DNA of 64,000 bases from Mogibacterium sp. (GTDB lineage Bacteria > Bacillota > Clostridia > Peptostreptococcales > Anaerovoracaceae), in assembly GCA_017512365.1 (NCBI GenBank), contig JAFWGQ010000058.1:62001-126000 (forward strand), written 5' to 3'. Both the position numbers and the translations under genes were made by a program. Position 1 is the first letter of the stretch; each line of letters begins with the position of its first letter. Below the pieces are notes generated by a model, which was given only the letters and a program-made list of their open reading frames with translations, ran no database searches and had not been told where the DNA came from. This document shows positions 34,546 through 43,254 of this stretch, in pieces.

Positions 34546-35940
34546 ATGAAAGATATTGAGATAAGAGAATTATTCAGAAACACGGATGCCTTTGCGGGCA
34601 AAGAGGTAACTGTCTACGGCTGGGTAAGGGGCAACAGAAGCTCCAACCAGTTCGGATTCCTCTCTGTCAACGACGGCACGTTCTTTACTCCGGTGCAGGT
34701 GGTATACGAAGCGGACAAGCTCGCGAACTTCAGCGAGGTCGCGAAGTTCCGCCTGAGCTCGGGCGTAAAGGTAACGGGCACTCTCGTGCTCACACCTGAT
34801 GCGAAGCAGCCGTTCGAGATCAAGGCGGCTGAGATAGAGCTCATTGCAGACTCGGATCCGGACTATCCTCTGCAGAAGAAACGCCACTCGATGGAGTTCC
34901 TCAGAGAGATAGCTCACCTGAGACCGCGCAGCAACACCTTCAGCGCCGTGTTCAGGGTGAGGAGCGTCGCGGCGTACGCCATACACAAATTCTTCCAGGA
35001 GAAGGACTTCATCTATGTCCATTCGCCTGAGATCACCTGCAGCGATGCCGAGGGCGCGGGCGAGATGTTCCAGGTGACGACCCTCGACCTCGATGACCTT
35101 CCGAGAGATGAGCACGGCAATATCGACTACAGCAAGGACTTTTTCGGAAAGAAGGCGAACCTTACGGTATCCGGCCAGCTGGAAGGAGAGATCATGGCGC
35201 TGGCTTTCCGTAACATCTATACATTCGGACCGACGTTCAGAGCCGAGAACTCCAATACGGCAAGACACGCGTCCGAGTTCTGGATGATGGAGCCTGAGAT
35301 GGCGTTCTGCGACATCAACGGCAACATGGACCTGGCGGAAGAGATGATCAAGTACATCATCAGCTACGTGATGGAGAACTGCCCTGAGGAGATGCAGTTT
35401 TTCAACAGCTTCGTCGACAAGGGCCTGCTCGAGAGACTCAACCACATAGTAAGCTCGGACTTTGTCAGGATCACGTATACCGAGGCTGTGGACATACTGC
35501 AGAAGTCCGGAAAGAAATTCGAGTATCCGGTGGAATGGGGACTCGAGCTGCAGACGGAGCACGAGCGCTATCTGACCGAAGAGGTCTTCAAAAAGCCGAT
35601 GTTCGTCATCAACTATCCTAAGGACTGCAAAGCCTTCTACATGAGGCTCAACGACGACGGCAAAACGGTGGCGGCGATGGACATGCTGGTGCCTGGAGTC
35701 GGCGAGATCATCGGCGGCAGCCAGAGGGAGGAGCGCTACGATGTGCTCGTAGAGAGGATAAAGGAGATGGGCCTCGATGAGGACACATACGATTGGTACC
35801 TCGACCTCAGAAGATACGGCGGAGTATTCCATTCCGGCTACGGACTCGGATTCGACCGCATCCTCATGTACCTCACGGGCATGAGCAACATAAGAGACGT
35901 CCAGATGTTCCCGAGAACACCTGGTAATGCAGAATTCTAA
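34546..35940 (+). CDS. asnS: Asparaginyl-tRNA synthetase
   Basis: This class IIb synthetase (464 residues) charges tRNA-Asn. An OB-fold anticodon domain ([24 protein letters not shown]) is followed by the catalytic core with motif 2 ([24 protein letters not shown]) and motif 3 ([14 protein letters not shown]). The 'TVSGQLEGE' and '[10 protein letters not shown]' blocks are typical of AsnRS rather than AspRS. It follows its own promoter and ends just before the structured element at 35968. Confidence 0.97.
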   Translation: MKDIEIRELFRNTDAFAGKEVTVYGWVRGNRSSNQFGFLSVNDGTFFTPVQVVYEADKLANFSEVAKFRLSSGVKVTGTLVLTPDAKQPFEIKAAEIELIADSDPDYPLQKKRHSMEFLREIAHLRPRSNTFSAVFRVRSVAAYAIHKFFQEKDFIYVHSPEITCSDAEGAGEMFQVTTLDLDDLPRDEHGNIDYSKDFFGKKANLTVSGQLEGEIMALAFRNIYTFGPTFRAENSNTARHASEFWMMEPEMAFCDINGNMDLAEEMIKYIISYVMENCPEEMQFFNSFVDKGLLERLNHIVSSDFVRITYTEAVDILQKSGKKFEYPVEWGLELQTEHERYLTEEVFKKPMFVINYPKDCKAFYMRLNDDGKTVAAMDMLVPGVGEIIGGSQREERYDVLVERIKEMGLDEDTYDWYLDLRRYGGVFHSGYGLGFDRILMYLTGMSNIRDVQMFPRTPGNAEF

Positions 35941-35967
35941 TTCTAAAGTATATTATTTTTAGCGGGG

Positions 35968-36092
35968 CTGTTATACCCGCCCGGACAACACCGCAACGCC
36001 GGTACTCAGCGACTGGCGAGCCGAAGGCGAAGACAGAGCTTAGTACCGCTGCGTGAGGTCTTAGCGAGAGCGTGTCCGGAAGGGTATAACAG
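35968..36092 (+). ncRNA. Structured RNA-like element between asnS and the EF-G paralogue
   Basis: A long inverted repeat folds this 125-base stretch. CTGTTATACCC (35968-35978) pairs perfectly with GGGTATAACAG (36082-36092), CCGGACA (35981-35987) with TGTCCGG (36073-36079), and GGTACT plus AGC (36001-36010) with GCT plus AGTACC (36038-36047). A small GCC-GAA-GGC hairpin sits at the centre. The unpaired parts are rich in GCGA/GAGA turns. A -10-like TATATT (35949-35954) would start transcription at its edge, so it could be the leader of the EF-G gene, which begins 25 bases after it. I recognise no known RNA family; a dispersed palindromic repeat is the alternative. Confidence 0.6.
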
Positions 36093-36117
36093 TACCGCAA
36101 ATAAGCAGGAGGAACAC

Positions 36118-38058
36118 ATGAAAGGCTATTCAACTGACAAGATCCGCAACATCGTACTGCTGGGACACGGCGGCACGGGCAAGACCACTTTCCTTGAGGC
36201 CGCTCTGCTCAACACAAAGGTAGTAAGCAGACTCGGCAAGGTCGAGGACGGCAACACCGTATCCGACTACGAAAAGATGGAGATCGAGAAGGGTTATACC
36301 ATCAACCAGACCCTCGTGCCTGTAGAGTACAAGGGCACCAAGCTCAACTTTATCGACACCCCGGGATTCTTCGATTTCGCGGGAGAAGCAAGGGCGGCTC
36401 TGTCGACAGGCGCGACAGCGATCATCATGGTCGATGCTTCCTCCGGCATCCAGGTCGGAACAGAAAAGGCATGGGATCTCGTAAAGGAGTACAACGCGCC
36501 TACGTTTTTCGTCATCACTAAGACTGACAAGGACAACGTCGATATAGACGGAACCGTAGCGGCTATCCAGGAAATGTTCGGCAGTGCATGCGTCACTCTC
36601 GAGGACAAGGACGCTCTCGATGAGGCAGTCGCAGGAGCTGACGAGGAGCTCATGGAGAAGTTCTTCGAGGGTGAACCGTTCACAGACGAGGAGTTCGCGC
36701 ACGGACTCGCAATGGGTATCCACAACGGCGACATCATGCCGATCCTCAGGATGAGCGCTCTTACAGGCGAAGGAGTCGATGAAGTCCTCGATTCGCTCTG
36801 CAAATATGTGCCGAAGCCTGACACAGTGATCACGAAGGCAAAGGACGCTGACGGCAATGATATCGAGATCAAGTGCGATCCGAACGGTGACCTCGTGCTC
36901 TTCATCTTCAAGACTCTTGCAGACCCGTTCCTCGGCAAGATCTCGTACGCTAAGGTAGTGTCCGGCACTCTCAAGTCCGGCGCTGACGTATATAACCCTC
37001 GTTCAGAGAAATCCGAAAAGCTCGGCTCCGTGTTCTTCGTAAGAGGCAAGAACCAGGAGAATACCGACCAGGCAGCCGCAGGCGACCTCGTAGCTCTCGG
37101 AAAGCTCCAGAACACAAAGACGGGCGACACGCTCTGCAGCAAGGCAAAGCAGGTGACGGTCGCACCTATCGCGTTCCCGAGCCCATGCTACTTCGTAGCA
37201 GTTGAGGCTGCCGACAAGAACGAGGACGAAAAGATGGCTCAGGGACTCTCCAGACTCATGGAAGAGGATCCGACATTCGTACTCGAGAGAAATGCGGAGA
37301 CACACCAGACTCTGCTCGGCGGTCAGGGAGACATCCAGCTCGGCATCATCCAGGCCAAGCTCAAGGACAGGTACGGCGTCAGCGTAAACGTCGTTCCTCA
37401 GAAGATCGCTTACAGAGAGACCATCAAGGGCAACTCCGATGTACAGGGCAAGCACAAGAAGCAGTCTGGCGGAGCAGGCCAGTACGGTGATGTACACATC
37501 AGGTTCTCGCCTTCACAGGAAGAAGGACTCGAGTTCAGCGAAGAGCTCTTCGGCGGATCCGTTCCTAAGAACTACGTTCCTGCAGTCGAGAAGGGACTCC
37601 TCGAGTGCATGGAGAAGGGCCCTCTGGCCGGATGCAAGGTACAGAACATCAAGGCCGTTCTCTATGACGGTTCGTATCACGAGGTGGACTCCAACGAAGT
37701 ATCGTTCAAGATCGCTGCTTCGCTGGCATTCAAGAAGGGTATCGTTGAGGCCAAGCCGTGCCTGCTCGAGCCTATCATGAAGCTCGACATCACGGTCCCG
37801 GAGGCTTACGTAGGCTCTGTTATGGGAGACCTTCCTAACAGAAGAGGGATCGTGCTCGGCATGGATCCTGTCCACGGCGGACAGGTCCTCCACGCTGAGG
37901 CGCCGCAGGCCGAACTCTTCGACTACGCTATCGCGCTCAGGTCGATGACACAGGCAAGAGGAAGCTTCACAGTAGAGTTCGCAAGATACGCCGAACTGCC
38001 AAGCAACCTGGCGGATAAGGTCATTGCGGCTTACAAGAAGAGCCTCGAGGAGAAGTAA
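36118..38058 (+). CDS. Elongation factor G paralogue (EF-G-like GTPase)
   Basis: This 646-residue translational GTPase is shorter than canonical EF-G (about 690). The P-loop is GHGGTGKTT (16-24) instead of AHIDAGKTT, switch II is DTPGFFDF (80-87), and the base-recognition motif is TKTD (134-137) rather than NKxD. Domains II-V follow (VFIxK-type barrel, HKKQSGGAGQYGDV loop, SYHEVDSNEVSFK, GSVMGDLPNRRG). Such paralogues are common in Clostridia and related lineages and are thought to act in specialised translocation, recycling or stress; its role here is unknown. Codon use favours ATC and CTC, suggesting high expression. GGAGG precedes ATG 36118. Confidence 0.88.
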   Translation: MKGYSTDKIRNIVLLGHGGTGKTTFLEAALLNTKVVSRLGKVEDGNTVSDYEKMEIEKGYTINQTLVPVEYKGTKLNFIDTPGFFDFAGEARAALSTGATAIIMVDASSGIQVGTEKAWDLVKEYNAPTFFVITKTDKDNVDIDGTVAAIQEMFGSACVTLEDKDALDEAVAGADEELMEKFFEGEPFTDEEFAHGLAMGIHNGDIMPILRMSALTGEGVDEVLDSLCKYVPKPDTVITKAKDADGNDIEIKCDPNGDLVLFIFKTLADPFLGKISYAKVVSGTLKSGADVYNPRSEKSEKLGSVFFVRGKNQENTDQAAAGDLVALGKLQNTKTGDTLCSKAKQVTVAPIAFPSPCYFVAVEAADKNEDEKMAQGLSRLMEEDPTFVLERNAETHQTLLGGQGDIQLGIIQAKLKDRYGVSVNVVPQKIAYRETIKGNSDVQGKHKKQSGGAGQYGDVHIRFSPSQEEGLEFSEELFGGSVPKNYVPAVEKGLLECMEKGPLAGCKVQNIKAVLYDGSYHEVDSNEVSFKIAASLAFKKGIVEAKPCLLEPIMKLDITVPEAYVGSVMGDLPNRRGIVLGMDPVHGGQVLHAEAPQAELFDYAIALRSMTQARGSFTVEFARYAELPSNLADKVIAAYKKSLEEK

Positions 38059-38088
38059 TATCCCTCTGATAGAATCGCAAAAAATACT

Positions 38089-38114
38089 AGCCTGCTCTCA
38101 TGTGAGGGCAGGCT
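38089..38114. terminator. Hairpin between the EF-G paralogue and the Uma2 gene
   Basis: AGCCTGC-T-CTCA (38089-38100) pairs with TGAG-G-GCAGGCT (38103-38114), making a long stem directly between convergent stops. It probably terminates both genes. Confidence 0.65.
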
Positions 38115-38117
38115 GAT

Positions 38118-39014
38118 TTATTGCTTCGTGTCGAAGCCGAGGCGTTCTTTAAGTTTTCTGTTGATGGCAGCGAAGCTTACGGATATTTCTCCGTCAAAAA
38201 TATTGATCGGTATCCGGTCCTCAAATGTGTAGAGATTAAATGTACTGGTCTTTCCAAAACAATAGACCTGTATCTCAGCAGCTTCGGGATCGACGATCCA
38301 GTATTCCTTCACGCCTTCAACCATGTATTTTTTGAGTTTACGGACTCGGTCCTTGCCTCTGGTGGATGGGGAGAGGACTTCCATGACCATGTCAGGAGCT
38401 CCGAGTATTTTTCCGGTTTCGTTCAGATATTTTTTCTGCTCACAGACAATGAGCAGGTCGGGCTGCAGGAGATCTCTGACATTGTCAGTAGCAAACTGCA
38501 CATCAAGAGGAGAGACAAAGACTTCGCATTCTCCTCCTGATTTATCCAGGGATGAGCCGATTTGCTTTGCGGTTTGAGTAATTATCATCTGATGCACCGG
38601 GGATGGTGAAGCCATGTCATAGAATACGCCGTCTATCAGCTCTACACGCACATCGTCAGGGAGAGTATAATAATCATCGACAGTATATTCTCCCTGCTTT
38701 TTTCCGAATACGGTATAACCTTTGTCATAACCATAGAAGGACTCGTAACTGTATGCTTCTTCCGGGTCTTTGACATACATCTTATACAATCCCCCGCCTG
38801 GCAGATAATAAGGATCGTATTGACGCAGCTCTCTGTCCGCCGGAAACAGGGCGTGTTCGATCTTGAGGAGAGTCTCGTATCTCGGAGTCTCGGTCGAACC
38901 GCCGAATATTTTCTGCACCGTGCTCAGCGGCACGCCGGATATATCGGATATCATCCTGTTGGAATAACCGAGCTCTTTTTTTCTTTCTTTCAGTTCTGCG
39001 ATCTTTAAGTTCAT
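38118..39014 (-). CDS. Xre-type HTH fused to a Uma2-family (PD-(D/E)XK) domain
   Basis: This 298-residue protein has an N-terminal helix-turn-helix (about 5-55, NRMISDISGVPLSTVQKIFGGS) and a C-terminal Uma2/DUF820 nuclease-fold domain (about 110-285). The nuclease-type residues are in LLQPDLLIV, APDMVMEVLSPST and the K-Y pair in KLKKYMVEGVKEYWIVDPEA. Uma2 proteins are widespread, often multicopy and of unclear function; the added HTH suggests DNA targeting. GGAGG 9 bases upstream places the start at 39014. The gene is more AT-rich than its neighbours, hinting at acquisition. Confidence 0.82.
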   Translation of the reverse strand: MNLKIAELKERKKELGYSNRMISDISGVPLSTVQKIFGGSTETPRYETLLKIEHALFPADRELRQYDPYYLPGGGLYKMYVKDPEEAYSYESFYGYDKGYTVFGKKQGEYTVDDYYTLPDDVRVELIDGVFYDMASPSPVHQMIITQTAKQIGSSLDKSGGECEVFVSPLDVQFATDNVRDLLQPDLLIVCEQKKYLNETGKILGAPDMVMEVLSPSTRGKDRVRKLKKYMVEGVKEYWIVDPEAAEIQVYCFGKTSTFNLYTFEDRIPINIFDGEISVSFAAINRKLKERLGFDTKQ

Positions 39015-39151
39015 ATCTGTCACCTCCGGTTCGACCGGCTTATCGCCTGAAACGCTTGCAAACACTGATGTTCCGCATCCTGACAACTGAAGTATAACAG
39101 ATAACAGATCAAAAAGCAACCAAAATACAGCCATAATACATCCAATTACAA

Positions 39152-39182
39152 TGAGTCAAAAAGAACCGTCCCTTTTGACTCA
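39152..39182. repeat. TGAGTCAAAA...TTTTGACTCA hairpin with AACCGTCCC loop
   Basis: A perfect 10-bp inverted repeat (39152-39161 with 39173-39182) encloses an 11-base loop, AGAACCGTCCC. This hairpin, with its 'gaaccgtccc' loop, is a style of repeat seen across Clostridia, often tied to REP-associated transposases. Only one copy is in the window. Confidence 0.65.
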
Positions 39183-39188
39183 CAAACC

Positions 39189-39216
39189 AAGCCGCCCGAT
39201 GAGCGGGCAGGCTTTT
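39189..39216 (+). terminator. Terminator-like hairpin ahead of the TIR gene cluster
   Basis: AAGCCGCCCG (39189-39198) pairs with CGGGC-A-GGCTT (39204-39214) and runs into TTTT. It directly precedes the promoter of the TIR cluster and may insulate it. Confidence 0.55.
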
Positions 39217-39232
39217 ATGTGCGCTGATTCTA

Positions 39233-39241
39233 TGGTAGAAT
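39233..39241 (+). promoter_or_regulatory. Extended -10 promoter of the TIR cluster
   Basis: TGGTAGAAT has the TGn extension and a near-consensus -10, 42 bases before ATG 39283. Confidence 0.5.
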
Positions 39242-39282
39242 CCGGGTAACAATAATAATTCAGAGAGTATCAGAGAAAAGAT

Positions 39283-40728
39283 ATGGAGAAATACAACGGA
39301 AATCAGAAAGGCTTCATATACGTATCCTGTGACTCGAAGGATCAGGAAGAGGTGCTTGCGAAATACCTCGAGCCGCTGACGAAGGACGGTATATATTTCT
39401 GGTGGGCGGAAAGCTTTGACGGCAAAGAGGAGAAAACTCTCGCAAGGGCAGGCGCGGTAATGCTCTTCCTTACAAAGAAGTATGTCAAAGGCGGGAAGCT
39501 CAGAGACACTCTCGCGGCTGCGGTAAAGCACAACAAGCCGATACTTTGCGTATACCTAGAGGATGTCGAGCTCGACGCGGCGCTCTCGATGCAGACCGAA
39601 GCCCAGCAGGCGCTTTCCGTAAGCAGATATAAAAACGACGATGAGTTCGTTAAAGAGCTCAGGAGAGCCGCTATCTTCGACAAGTCCGAACTGTCGGAGC
39701 AACAGAAGAAACAGCAGAAGCGCCAGACTTTCGCGGCAGTCGCGGCGGCAGTGATAGTCCTTATGGCTGCGATCGTCATTATCAGGCCGCTTCTCAGCCC
39801 TAAGGCCAATGCGGAGACCATGCAGGCCCTCGGGCTGAAGGGAATGTCGAAAGAAGAACTGGAATCGATAGAAAAGCTGCGCATAGTCGGCACCGAGGTG
39901 ACGGATCATGACGTACATGCGTATTATGATGACGGAGATTCTTCACGGATCGTTTATTACGAGATAGATGATGGTTACTTCGATGGTGACAGGAAGACAG
40001 TACAGCAGGGTGTCATCTCGGATCTTTCGGGGATAGAGCAGCTGAAAAACCTGAAAGTGCTCGAGCTCGAGGGCCAGCAGATCGAAGATATCTCATCGGT
40101 CCTCGGGATGGAGAAGCTCGAGAGCCTATCGCTGAACTGCAATCCAGTCAGTTCAGTTGAAGGCCTCGAAAAACTGGAAAACCTCCAGTGGCTCGACATA
40201 TCCTCGACGAATATAACTGAGCTTCCTGAAGACCTCCGCGCCGGAAGGATATACGCGGACGATGCCGATCTGAGATCGATACCGGATTTCGGAGGGAAAA
40301 ACGACGTGTGGTTCGCGGCGAACAGGAATGAGTTTGAGGATTACACGAAGCTGAGCACTGCGGGCAGCTATGACTTTCTGCAGATAGAGGCGCATAACGG
40401 CAAGACCGGAGAGATCATCGGCTCGCTGAAGGGCATACCGGTCAGGCAATTCCTGGTTGCCGGGATGCAGATAGACAGCCTTGAGGATCTGGCGGATCTT
40501 GATGTGAGCGAAGAACTCAATATCGCGTGGTGCTCTCTTACTTCGCTTGACGGCATCGAACATTTTGAGGGCATAGAATACCTGGACCTGAAGTACGCTG
40601 TGGGACTGACGGATCTCTCGCCGGTCAACAAACTCAACAGCCTGAAAAAGCTCACCATATCCGATGAGCTTGCGGGGCTTGCAGACCAGGTGGACGACAG
40701 GATCGAGGTCGAGTTTAAAAACGACTGA
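39283..40728 (+). CDS. TIR-TM-LRR protein 1 (cytoplasmic TIR-like domain, helix, external leucine-rich repeats)
   Basis: This 481-residue protein has an N-terminal TIR-like domain (about 8-130; GFIYVSC, FWWAESF, AGAVMLFLTKKYV). A basic patch (KKQQKRQ, 142-148) is followed by one membrane helix (149-170). Leucine-rich repeats occupy about 235-480 (LSGIEQLKNLKVLELEG, MEKLESLSLNCN, LENLQWLDISSTNITELP, FEGIEYLDLKY). The positive-inside rule puts TIR in the cytoplasm and LRRs outside. At the position of the TIR NADase glutamate (SARM1 E642) there is Thr76 (KLRDTLAAA), so NAD cleavage is unlikely. Gene 2 of the cluster is a close tandem duplicate sharing MEKYNGNQKGFIYVSC. Function is unknown; signal recognition or scaffold is inferred. 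Confidence 0.78.
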   Translation: MEKYNGNQKGFIYVSCDSKDQEEVLAKYLEPLTKDGIYFWWAESFDGKEEKTLARAGAVMLFLTKKYVKGGKLRDTLAAAVKHNKPILCVYLEDVELDAALSMQTEAQQALSVSRYKNDDEFVKELRRAAIFDKSELSEQQKKQQKRQTFAAVAAAVIVLMAAIVIIRPLLSPKANAETMQALGLKGMSKEELESIEKLRIVGTEVTDHDVHAYYDDGDSSRIVYYEIDDGYFDGDRKTVQQGVISDLSGIEQLKNLKVLELEGQQIEDISSVLGMEKLESLSLNCNPVSSVEGLEKLENLQWLDISSTNITELPEDLRAGRIYADDADLRSIPDFGGKNDVWFAANRNEFEDYTKLSTAGSYDFLQIEAHNGKTGEIIGSLKGIPVRQFLVAGMQIDSLEDLADLDVSEELNIAWCSLTSLDGIEHFEGIEYLDLKYAVGLTDLSPVNKLNSLKKLTISDELAGLADQVDDRIEVEFKND

Positions 40729-40741
40729 TGACGCAGTGCCG

Positions 40742-40767
40742 AAGGTGGGCTTAATGCTCACCTTTTT
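40742..40767 (+). terminator. Terminator between TIR-LRR genes 1 and 2
   Basis: AAGGTGGGC (40742-40750) pairs with GCTCACCTT (40756-40764, one mismatch) and runs into five T residues. Confidence 0.6.
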
Positions 40768-40779
40768 CAGCGCCAAAAA

Positions 40780-40788
40780 TGTTATCAT
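40780..40788 (+). promoter_or_regulatory. Extended -10 promoter of TIR-LRR gene 2
   Basis: TGTTATCAT gives a TGn-extended -10 right after the terminator and 39 bases before ATG 40828, so genes 2-4 may have their own transcript. Confidence 0.4.
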
Positions 40789-40827
40789 TAAAAGCAACAA
40801 AGACCTGCATGACAGTCGGAGGTGTCT

Positions 40828-42360
40828 ATGGAGAAATACAACGGCAATCAGAAGGGCTTCATTTATGTTTCGTGCAGCCCGAAGCATCAGAACGAGGTGC
40901 TCGACAGGTATCTCAAGCCTCTGGCGCAGGATGGCGTCAGCTTCTGGTGGGCGGACGGCTTCGATAAAAAAGAAGAGAAGATCCTTGAAAGGTCAAAGGC
41001 AGTACTGCTCTTTTTGACAAAGGACTATGTAAAAGAGAGCAGGCTCAGAGACACGCTGACGGCCGCAGTCAGGCACAATAAACCGGTCCTGTGCGTATAT
41101 CTCGAGGATGTCGAACTCGACGCTGCGCTGTCGATGCAGACAGAGGCCCAGCAGGCGCTTTTTGTGAATAAGTTCAGAAACGATGAGGAATTCATCAGCG
41201 AACTGAAGAAAGCGGCCATATTCGAAGATGCGGGAGTGAGCATCCAGCAGGAGGGCGCGAAGAAGAAGCGCAGTCTGATGACCGCGGCGGCGGTGGCAGT
41301 CGCGGCGGTACTTCTCTTCGCTCTCGTGATAAGACCGCTGATGACGCCGAAGGCCAATGCCGATACGATGAAAGCTCTCGGCCTGCAGGGCATGTCAAAA
41401 GCCGAACTGGAAGAGATACGCAACATCAGGGTCATCGGGACCGATGTTGTTGAAGGGACTGCACAGAGGATACAGTATACAGACGACGGACGGTTCATCT
41501 ATACCTTTGACTTCGATTCCGGCGAGGTGCTGAACAACGGCATCACGACGGACCGGGGCAGCATTTCCGACCTGAGCGGAATAGAACAGCTGACCAATCT
41601 CACCACGCTGCAGCTGACCGGCCAGCAGATAGAAGACGCATCACAGGCGTACGGTCTCGAAAAGCTGCATACTCTGATACTCAGCTACAATCCGCTGAGA
41701 TCTGTTGAAGGCGCAGAGAAACTGCCAAAGCTCAGGACGCTGGACATCTCGCATACGGATGTCACGGAGATACCGGAGGGGCTGCATGTAAAGGAGCTCA
41801 GAGCCGATGGGTCGGGTCTGGCAAAGATTCCTGACTTCGGAGGGCTCTCAAGCGTAGTTCTGGATGCGGGAGGAGGAACACGGATAACGGATGTTTCCAA
41901 TCTCGGGACGGCAGCCAGCTATACGCATCTTGCGGCGGACTGCGACGGAGTCGATGCCGCTCAGATAAGGGACGGCCTTGAAGGGATAAAGGTCGGGGAA
42001 CTGTATGTCAACGGAATACAGATCTCGAGCCTGCAGGAACTGGCCGGTGTCGACGTCGCGAAGACGCTGGGACTGGCGGGGAGCACGCTGAATTCTCTTG
42101 ACGGCATAGAGAACTTCGAGGGCATAGATACGCTCGACCTGAAAGACTGCGGCCGGCTGACCGATCTGTCAGGCGTCAACAGGCTGAACAGCCTGAAGTA
42201 TCTGACAATAACCGAAGACATGGAAGAACTGGCTGCGGCTGTGGACGACAGGATACTGGTGCAGATCGTGCATCCTGAAGCCGGGCAGGAAGAAGAGGAT
42301 CAGGCAGAAGAAGATGGCAGCAATGGAGAAGAAGAGACTGCGCCTGAGGCCGGAGAATAA
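40828..42360 (+). CDS. TIR-TM-LRR protein 2
   Basis: This 510-residue tandem paralogue of protein 1 has nearly the same TIR domain and the same layout: TIR-like 8-130, basic KKKR (145-148), membrane helix 150-170, and LRR region about 240-485 (LSGIEQLTNLTTLQLTG, LEKLHTLILSYNPLRSVEG, LPKLRTLDISHTDVTEIPEG). It ends in an acidic tail (EEEDQAEEDG). Thr76 again replaces the catalytic Glu. The LRR part differs more from protein 1 than the TIR part does, as expected if the outer domain meets different ligands. GGAGGTG precedes ATG 40828. The stop is 9 bases before the third gene, with AAGGAG between. Confidence 0.8.
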   Translation: MEKYNGNQKGFIYVSCSPKHQNEVLDRYLKPLAQDGVSFWWADGFDKKEEKILERSKAVLLFLTKDYVKESRLRDTLTAAVRHNKPVLCVYLEDVELDAALSMQTEAQQALFVNKFRNDEEFISELKKAAIFEDAGVSIQQEGAKKKRSLMTAAAVAVAAVLLFALVIRPLMTPKANADTMKALGLQGMSKAELEEIRNIRVIGTDVVEGTAQRIQYTDDGRFIYTFDFDSGEVLNNGITTDRGSISDLSGIEQLTNLTTLQLTGQQIEDASQAYGLEKLHTLILSYNPLRSVEGAEKLPKLRTLDISHTDVTEIPEGLHVKELRADGSGLAKIPDFGGLSSVVLDAGGGTRITDVSNLGTAASYTHLAADCDGVDAAQIRDGLEGIKVGELYVNGIQISSLQELAGVDVAKTLGLAGSTLNSLDGIENFEGIDTLDLKDCGRLTDLSGVNRLNSLKYLTITEDMEELAAAVDDRILVQIVHPEAGQEEEDQAEEDGSNGEEETAPEAGE

Positions 42361-42369
42361 GGAGCGCTG

Positions 42370-43251
42370 ATGGCAAAGAAAAGCAAGTTCGGATATCTGC
42401 CGTACATAGGCCCTGAGGGCTTTGTGTTCATGCGCTCTTATGCGAGCGACATGGCTTATGCGGACAGCATCGCGGACGAACTTGCAAAGAACGGTGTGAG
42501 GGTATTCAGCGACTGCGCCGGAGCAAAGGACTGCGCTCTTCCGGAGGAAGTCGCGGCGGGCGTACAGAACTGCGAGACTGCGGTGTTCGTGCTGTCCGAT
42601 GCCGCCTGCGCGAATCTGGACTTCAGAAACAGCATCAACTATGCGCTCAAGGAAAAAAAGAAGGTCGTCTGCATCAGGGATGAGGGCTTCGTTCCGGGCT
42701 ACGGTCTCGACATGCAGCTCGCGAACGTGCCGATGCTGAACAGGGATGATGCTGTTTCAGCGGCGGCCTGTCTTGCCGGGGGAGGCTTCCTGCCGGATAC
42801 GGTAAAGGGACCGGGCCTGATCGCAAAGCAGACCGGCACGAAGAGAAGAACTCAGTCATACATAGCGCTTGCCGCGGCGATAGTTCTTCTGATCGCCGGC
42901 GCGGTCATAGTAAAGGACCGTGTGGACTATCTGAACTCGGCGGAATACCAACTCAGGGATGTGGATAATGTCGAATACCTCGACATCACCCGCTTCGATG
43001 ATTCCGCCCTGGAGCTTCTGGAAGGAAAAACTATAGGCACGCTGTACATGGAAGGCATGGATGCAAAGGACATCTCGGCCATCAGCAGGATCAATGTGAC
43101 GGATGTGGACATGGCACACAACCCGGACGTGGAGTCTCTGGATCCGCTGCTTGGGTGCAGCGGCTTAAAGAGCGTAACGGTCTCGCAGGACATGCTGGAC
43201 AGGGCTCCGGCCCTGCCGGACGCGGGGATCGAACTGAAGGTGGTGAGATAG
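42370..43251 (+). CDS. TIR-TM protein 3 with short repeat-like external domain
   Basis: This 293-residue protein has a TIR fold (about 15-125; GFVFMRSYASDMAYADSIADEL, NGVRVFSD, CETAVFVLSDAAC). A basic TKRR (157-160) precedes a membrane helix (163-181). The external part of about 110 residues has two or three LRR-like units (VEYLDITRF, IGTLYMEGMD, VTDVDMAHNPDVESLDPL). The NADase glutamate position is Ser88 (FRNSINYAL). It is divergent from proteins 1 and 2 but has the same order of parts. It reads into gene 4 with only 3 bases between stop and start. Confidence 0.75.
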   Translation: MAKKSKFGYLPYIGPEGFVFMRSYASDMAYADSIADELAKNGVRVFSDCAGAKDCALPEEVAAGVQNCETAVFVLSDAACANLDFRNSINYALKEKKKVVCIRDEGFVPGYGLDMQLANVPMLNRDDAVSAAACLAGGGFLPDTVKGPGLIAKQTGTKRRTQSYIALAAAIVLLIAGAVIVKDRVDYLNSAEYQLRDVDNVEYLDITRFDDSALELLEGKTIGTLYMEGMDAKDISAISRINVTDVDMAHNPDVESLDPLLGCSGLKSVTVSQDMLDRAPALPDAGIELKVVR

Positions 43252-43254
43252 ATC

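Noticed and set aside
36118..38058. Tetracycline-resistance ribosome protection protein
   Set aside because: The GTPase motifs and overall blocks fit the EF-G paralogue group better than TetM/TetO, and there is no resistance-gene context.
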